Made by a program: the position numbers and the translations under genes. Shown piece after piece: positions 13,930-18,447 of a stretch of 18,447 bases of DNA (position 1 is the first letter of the stretch; each line of letters starts with the position of its first letter). This DNA is from an uncultured bacterium (GTDB lineage: Bacteria; CSSED10-310; CALFER01). The DNA lies in NCBI GenBank assembly GCA_937951895.1, contig CALFER010000089.1, positions 1-18,447 of the forward strand, given 5' to 3'. The notes beneath the pieces are model-generated. The model did no database searches, had not been told where the DNA came from, and was given only the letters and a program-made list of their open reading frames with translations.

Positions 13930-15074
13930 GCGACCTCCTTGATATCCGGAAATTCGGCGGCGACATTCATGCCGAGTTTCTTTTCGATTTCTGCAAAGAC
14001 CCGTTCAGGCGTGACACTGTTCAGGCACTCGCTGAATCCCTGCTGATCCATCCGGGGACATCGATTGTCCATGTGCGGGAAGCACGGTTGGCGATCGCAC
14101 ACGCCAGGATCCGGCTCGATGGCGGTCACGTTCGGATAGGTGGAGACGTACGCCTTCGCAGGGAACGGCCCGTATATCGCGATGGCCGGAACTCCCAGTG
14201 CAGCGCTGAAATGGATCAGTCCGGAGTCCGGACCAATGAACAGCTCGCAGCGGGACATGAGCGTGAGCGTCTCTTCCATCGTGAGCATGTCGATGCGTTG
14301 CCCGTTTCGCTCGTGATAGCAGCATTGGATGACATTTGGCATTTTGTCCGTCTTGAACGGAAACACATTCGCATTGCCGGCGAGGAACACCTTGAATCCG
14401 GCCTGTCCGAGTGCATATGCGACAACGAACACATTCAGCGGATGCCACGATTTCCACGGCGTCGATGCGCCCATGTGGATCATGATTTTCCGGTCAGTCG
14501 CTTTGATGCCCAGATCGCTCAGGAATCGCGTGATGCGCTTGCCAGGGTATGAGGGGAGCGTATAGTTCGGGATCTTCTCGTCATCATCGAGGACGATCCC
14601 GGCGCGCTTGGCGAACAAATCGTATACCGACCGACCAGTGCGATCCGGCTCGATGCAGTTCTCGAAGCAGAGGTGATAATCAGCGCTGTCGAATACCTCA
14701 AACGGGATCGGATAGGGATGTCGATAGCGCACAGACGGATTGCCATCGAACACCATGTGATGGCGGGGATGGCTGGCGATGTCGAATTGAGCGGACGGAT
14801 ACTGATTCTTGAGCTTTCGGATGATGCGGCTGATCCATAAGAGATCGCCATATCCACCGCGACGAAAGACCAGTACAGGCCTACCCTCCAAATCCTGCCC
14901 GGCAGCCTGGCGAATAATGGCAGGGGAGACCTTATACTGATTAAGGCAGCCAGCGTGATTCAGGATTTGCTCAAACGCGTCCGACTCAACGAATGCAGCA
15001 GGAAGAAACAGAGCTGGCTTTTTGTCCTTTGTGAGCACGCGACGCTCATTGGTGAGGTGGCGGAAGATCTTCAT
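13920..15074 (-). CDS. GT9-like glycosyltransferase (heptosyltransferase superfamily)
   Basis: A 384-residue GT-B enzyme. RRGGYGDLLW (71-80) is the N-terminal Gly-Asp loop of family 9; IHMGASTPWKSWHP (199-212) matches the central acceptor/nucleotide region; FIGPDSGLIHFSAALGVPAI (279-298) followed by AIYGP is the hallmark nucleotide-sugar site. A Cys-rich segment (Cys326, Cys331, Cys339, Cys350) follows. Family members transfer heptose or related sugars, usually from ADP-heptose to lipopolysaccharide core; the donor here is unknown. The first 60 residues are an extra N-terminal region not typical of GT9. No membrane segment or signal peptide is seen, so it is cytoplasmic. It starts in an ATGA overlap with the fusion gene, which suggests they act on the same acceptor in sequence. 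Confidence 0.85.
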   Translation of the reverse strand: MKIFRHLTNERRVLTKDKKPALFLPAAFVESDAFEQILNHAGCLNQYKVSPAIIRQAAGQDLEGRPVLVFRRGGYGDLLWISRIIRKLKNQYPSAQFDIASHPRHHMVFDGNPSVRYRHPYPIPFEVFDSADYHLCFENCIEPDRTGRSVYDLFAKRAGIVLDDDEKIPNYTLPSYPGKRITRFLSDLGIKATDRKIMIHMGASTPWKSWHPLNVFVVAYALGQAGFKVFLAGNANVFPFKTDKMPNVIQCCYHERNGQRIDMLTMEETLTLMSRCELFIGPDSGLIHFSAALGVPAIAIYGPFPAKAYVSTYPNVTAIEPDPGVCDRQPCFPHMDNRCPRMDQQGFSECLNSVTPERVFAEIEKKLGMNVAAEFPDIKEVACH

Positions 15075-17482
15075 ACGACCTTCCTGCAGAAGAACAACCG
15101 GTTCCCCTTGTAGTCGACATGCTTGTCCGCATGCCGAACCTCGTCCACTGCGAACCCGGCCTGCTCAAGCAACCGGGTGATGGTCGCGGTCGTGAAATGC
15201 CAGATGTGTTCGATCGGTCGGATGTGCTCATATTTCAATCCGAGTTTTCGGGCGATCGCGCAGCCATGGTCCGGAGTGGTGAGTGCGAGGAATCCTTTCG
15301 GATCGAGCAGTTCGTATGCGCGTTTGAGCGTATCGAGAGGGCGAGGGTCATGCTCGATGACATCGAACATCGTGATCACCTGGACAGGCCCTTGGATCTG
15401 ACCGTTCAAACCAGATCCGAGAACGACATTCAGGCCCTTCTCTCGGCACTTCTCGACGAATGCGGGGGCGAAGTCGCTGCCCATGGCATCCCATCCGAAC
15501 CGCTTAGCACGCTCGACCATCACGCCGAGGTTGCAGCCGACATCGAGGAACCGGCCGTGTCTCTGCATCACGCCGATGTCGTACCGATCGCACTCGCCCC
15601 AGTAGCCCTCCTGGGTTTTCTGGACGTTCTGCATCCATTGCGGAGTCATCCGAAGTGCGAGGGATTTGTCGTAGTGCGCGGCGAGAGCTTCCGGATTCAG
15701 CATCTCTGCGGTGCGTTGAATGCCGCACATACACCGAACGATCGGGAATCCGTCGACCATGCCAAGGACGGTGTCTTCTTTATTCCCGCAGATGCAAGGC
15801 ACCTGCAGGCGTTCGGTCGTGATGACCTGGACGGCCACTTTCGGTGCTGGGACAAACACGGCTTTCGGTGCCGGCTTCAGCGCGTTCGCGAGGGTGCCGT
15901 ATTTCTCTTGCATGTATCGCAGGGATTCTTGGCATCTTTCGTGATGCGGAAACAGCTTGTATGACTTATGCTTCAGGTGCGTGATCGGGATCTTCGCGAG
16001 TTTGATCTCGCACCCGGCGCTCTTCGCACGCAGGCACCAGTCGGCATCCTCGCTGAAGATGTTGATGTTGGAATCCAACAACCCAACCTGGTCGCGGTAA
16101 TAACGCAGTGGGGCGAACAGGCACCAGCCGTCAACATAGTGCGGCTCGCGGCCACCGACCTTCACCCATCCAGCGTGGGAGAAATCGTCCTTCAGGCGCG
16201 AACCTTCTGGTCCGACCACCGCTGCGTTGCCGGAGGCCTTCACGAGGAGGTCCAGCCATCCGTCTGCGTCGATTGTGACGTCATTGTTCAGCCAGAGGGC
16301 ATAGTCGTGATCGATGTTGCTCGAGTGTTCCAGAGCATAACGAATCCCCGCATTCGTGGCGGCCACGAACCCGAGGTTCTCTTCGTTCCGGATCAGCGTG
16401 AAGTTGTATTTCTTACTCAGTTCCCGGAGCGTCTGAGCGTCCTCCGGAGAACTGCCGTTGTCGATGAGAATGAGATGGAATGGGAGGTCGTTCTTGCGTT
16501 CGAACAGCCCCTTGATGGCCTGTGTGGTCAGTTCCACCTGACCCATCGTCGGCATCGCGATCCATGTGACCGGTCTGGTCTCGTTCTTCAGCACTTTCAT
16601 TGCCTCCTGATAGATTCTCTCCGGTTCCGGGAAACACCCCTGCTTCTGTCTGCATTCCGTGCAAAAGCATGGGTGGCACTTCGCTTCCGATTCCACTGGG
16701 TGATCCAATCCCGGCAGCGAAAGAATCGACCGCGGTTCCGTTGCGGTCCATATCGATACGCTCTGCTTCCCGACTGCCTGTGCGAGATGGATCGGTAACG
16801 AATCAATTCCGATGAAAAGAACGCTCTTTGAAATAACCGTCGCTGCCTGTTGGACGGTGGTCTTGTTAATCAAATTGATGATGTTCGGACCGACGATCTT
16901 GCTCCATGGGTTCTGCTTCCCGAGAACCACAACGGAGTAGTGCTCTGTGAGCTTCCTGCAGAGTTCATTCGCCATCCCGAACGGATACGCCTTCGACTTC
17001 CACCATGAATCGAAACTCACAACGACATACGGAGCATCGGGAATCGGATATGCATCGCACCGAATAATCGGTCGTGCATCACCCGGGATCTCCACGCCGG
17101 CGATCTCCGCATACTGCCGTGCGAACGGGACACCCATGCGCGAGCGCGCAATGCGGGAGTTAAGATCTGTCCGCATGTGCGGCAGGTCGATCGCTCGGAT
17201 CAGTTTCTTGTATTTGAACGGAATCGGCCCGGATCGGTCTCGCCAGTCAATCACGAGATCGAACGTCCTGGGCGCTTGTTTGTCTTTGAAAAATACCAAT
17301 CGATTGATAGCTGAAAAACCAGCCAGGACATCCCCATCCGACACATTGGTCAGATAGACGATCTCCGCATGCGGATACTTGGCTCGGAGAGCCGCCACGG
17401 CCGGCGTCGTGAGAAGCACATCGCCGTGCGCACCATCCCGGATGCAAAGGATCGATTTGATGCCCTGGCTGATCGGGTTCAT
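15071..17482 (-). CDS. Three-domain GT9 - GT2 - SAM methyltransferase fusion
   Basis: An 803-residue multifunctional enzyme. Residues about 8-300 are GT9-like: GAHGDVLLTTPAVAALRAKY (18-37), FIGIDSLPIHLAQAVGKQSV (223-242), then a Cys-rich motif (Cys269 to Cys283). Residues about 303-535 are GT2-like: LILIDNGSS (337-345), NLGFVAATNAGIRYA (369-383), LWLNNDV (396-402) and SEDADWCLRA (477-486). A CxCG/CxCG pair (563-566 and 584-587) looks like a zinc ribbon, preceding a class I methyltransferase at about 600-803: FLDVGCNLGVM (645-655), FDVIEH (706-711) and TTPDHG (735-740). It would add two sugars and a methyl group, or methylate a sugar or acceptor. The DSL/PIH variant replaces the usual DSG. The ATG is preceded by 20 non-coding bases after the capsid stop and no clear ribosome site. 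Confidence 0.85.
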   Translation of the reverse strand: MNPISQGIKSILCIRDGAHGDVLLTTPAVAALRAKYPHAEIVYLTNVSDGDVLAGFSAINRLVFFKDKQAPRTFDLVIDWRDRSGPIPFKYKKLIRAIDLPHMRTDLNSRIARSRMGVPFARQYAEIAGVEIPGDARPIIRCDAYPIPDAPYVVVSFDSWWKSKAYPFGMANELCRKLTEHYSVVVLGKQNPWSKIVGPNIINLINKTTVQQAATVISKSVLFIGIDSLPIHLAQAVGKQSVSIWTATEPRSILSLPGLDHPVESEAKCHPCFCTECRQKQGCFPEPERIYQEAMKVLKNETRPVTWIAMPTMGQVELTTQAIKGLFERKNDLPFHLILIDNGSSPEDAQTLRELSKKYNFTLIRNEENLGFVAATNAGIRYALEHSSNIDHDYALWLNNDVTIDADGWLDLLVKASGNAAVVGPEGSRLKDDFSHAGWVKVGGREPHYVDGWCLFAPLRYYRDQVGLLDSNINIFSEDADWCLRAKSAGCEIKLAKIPITHLKHKSYKLFPHHERCQESLRYMQEKYGTLANALKPAPKAVFVPAPKVAVQVITTERLQVPCICGNKEDTVLGMVDGFPIVRCMCGIQRTAEMLNPEALAAHYDKSLALRMTPQWMQNVQKTQEGYWGECDRYDIGVMQRHGRFLDVGCNLGVMVERAKRFGWDAMGSDFAPAFVEKCREKGLNVVLGSGLNGQIQGPVQVITMFDVIEHDPRPLDTLKRAYELLDPKGFLALTTPDHGCAIARKLGLKYEHIRPIEHIWHFTTATITRLLEQAGFAVDEVRHADKHVDYKGNRLFFCRKVV

Positions 17483-17502
17483 CTCAGTTCAGCAGTCCCG
17501 GA

Positions 17503-18447
17503 TCAGGCAACCCAGGAGACGTAGTTCGCGTTGGAGGTGTCGAATTCGGCCAGGATGATCGACGGTTTCACGATGTTGCAGCCACCAGATACGCGACACG
17601 TGAACTTGTGGACTGCCGGGCGAGCATCGCGTTCGTATTCGATCAGCGGGATGTCCCGGCTGATCTCGTCGCACAGACCGCCAGCGAACACCTTCGGAGT
17701 GGTCATGATGATCAGGTCATCCGGCCAGTAGTTCGGCATGTAGATCGGTCGACCTTTGTACCGCGGCACGCCGGTCTTCGGATCGACGAAATACAGGGAG
17801 TGAGCCGAGTCGGAGGTCAACGCGGTGAGCTGCTCGACGAAGATATCGTGGCAGTATTCCGACATGATGTATCCGAAGTTCGGCATCTTCAGGAGCGATC
17901 CGTGGCGAACCTTGGTGGCCTGGCGGCGCAAGCGCATCAACATGGCTTTCACATCCGGAGTCGCGGCCCAGGAGGTTCCGTTCAGGTTGGCGTCGGTGCC
18001 ATCGGCGAGCGAGAGCTTCACCCAGCCATCACAGATGGACTCGTGAGCGGCCGTCGAGTCGGTGTTGCCGTTGATGAACAGGTTCTGGAGTTCCCTGCGG
18101 AACTTGATGCGCAGTTCCTTCAGGACGATATCCACACCGCTTCCGAGGGTGGCACCCTCTCCGGCACTCCGGCGCAGCCAGCGGCCCACGCGTTCATACG
18201 GGAGGTCTGCGAGCAGGTCGATGATCTGGGGCGTGATCTTGCGATCCGACCAGTTCTCGCCTGCGAGATGGGTGTTCGCGGTGTTCTCGGTGTGTTTCCG
18301 GATATCACCGACATCATCGAGTTCCCAATCGTCCAGGTTGGTGCCGGTGGGGTTGATGGATTCGAAGCTGACCTGCGAAAGGAAATCCTCGTAATCCATG
18401 TCGATGCCGAGCATCTGGTTGACGAACAGCCTCGCGTGATCGACCGG
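17503..18447 (-). CDS. Major capsid protein, 5' end outside window
   Basis: The frame is open from the right edge to a TGA at 17503 (314 residues seen), so the N-terminus is missing; an internal ATG at 18414 is not the real start because the frame continues beyond it with good coding character. Capsid signs are LLADLPYERVGRWLRRSAGE, KELRIKFRRELQNLFINGNT followed by ICDGW (the E-loop/spine-helix and finished by the inserted Asp-Gly-Trp), NGTSWAATPDVKAMLMRLRR, a P-domain section GRPIYMPNYWPDDLIIMTTP, and the closing RDARPAVHKFTCRVSGGCNI then VKPSIILAEF, typical of HK97-fold capsid C-termini. Such proteins form the icosahedral shell. Position upstream of the connector genes agrees. The precise capsid family (P2 gpN-like or HK97-like) is not settled here. 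Confidence 0.8.
   Translation of the reverse strand, partial: PVDHARLFVNQMLGIDMDYEDFLSQVSFESINPTGTNLDDWELDDVGDIRKHTENTANTHLAGENWSDRKITPQIIDLLADLPYERVGRWLRRSAGEGATLGSGVDIVLKELRIKFRRELQNLFINGNTDSTAAHESICDGWVKLSLADGTDANLNGTSWAATPDVKAMLMRLRRQATKVRHGSLLKMPNFGYIMSEYCHDIFVEQLTALTSDSAHSLYFVDPKTGVPRYKGRPIYMPNYWPDDLIIMTTPKVFAGGLCDEISRDIPLIEYERDARPAVHKFTCRVSGGCNIVKPSIILAEFDTSNANYVSWVA

Noticed and set aside
15119..16798. Two long plus-strand open frames (281 and 276 codons) opposite the fusion GT gene
   Set aside because: They share one antisense frame, lack ribosome sites, show no recognisable motif, and the opposite strand has clear GT2 and methyltransferase motifs throughout.
17503..18414. Capsid gene start at the ATG at 18414
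   Set aside because: The frame stays open to the right edge with plausible coding sequence (PVDHARLFVNQ), so that ATG is internal and the true start lies outside the window.
1..18447. Extracellular contractile injection system or tailocin
   Set aside because: A major capsid protein, head-tail adaptor and neck proteins are present, so the tail belongs to a head-bearing virus or prophage.

Overview
The window is a stretch of the late structural region of a head-tailed virus with a contractile tail (myovirus morphology), either a free virus or a prophage. All genes lie on the minus strand and read from the right edge to the left edge as one tightly packed cluster. I found no credible plus-strand gene, tRNA, CRISPR array, IS element, promoter or terminator. 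The host cannot be named. The DNA is mostly near 60% GC, has an unusually high GATC density, uses strong GGAGG-type ribosome sites and some GTG starts, which fits a bacterial host but does not exclude an archaeal one.

Layout in the direction of transcription: (1) 18447-17503, major capsid protein, 5' end outside the window. (2) 17482-13920, a sugar-modification cassette placed between capsid and head-tail connector genes: an 803-residue protein with a GT9-like, a GT2-like and a SAM-methyltransferase domain, then a second GT9-like protein. (3) 13929-13723, a 68-residue single-pass membrane protein. (4) 13723-11367, head completion and neck: adaptor, closure/stopper-like protein, HK97 gp10-like neck protein and probable tail terminator. 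(5) 11355-9367, tail sheath and tail tube. (6) 9358-8478, tail assembly chaperone pair with a canonical -1 slippery heptamer and a perfect 9-bp stem downstream, so a fused chaperone is expected by programmed frameshifting. (7) 8478-6424, tape measure protein. (8) 6434-3891, LysM baseplate protein, gpD-like hub and gpV/gp45-like spike. (9) 3894-3127, a third glycosyltransferase, in the baseplate module. (10) 3124-1866, a propeller-like protein with a C-terminal Ig-like domain and an 84-residue unknown. (11) 1873-1, gp25-like wedge protein and baseplate J-like protein, whose 3' end is outside the window.

Nearly every junction is a start/stop overlap (ATGA, GTGA, TAATG or 8-11 nt), so the cluster is probably translationally coupled. 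The order LysM, hub, spike, gp25, J is the usual contractile-tail baseplate order; the capsid and connector genes show that this is a virus rather than a headless tailocin or extracellular injection system.

The parts least explained by standard tail biology are the three glycosyltransferase genes (four GT domains plus a methyltransferase) embedded among capsid and baseplate genes. The simplest reading is a virion or receptor-binding glycosylation system, possibly with methyl-capped sugars, but host-surface modification is also possible. No intergenic stretch longer than about 20 bases exists in the window.
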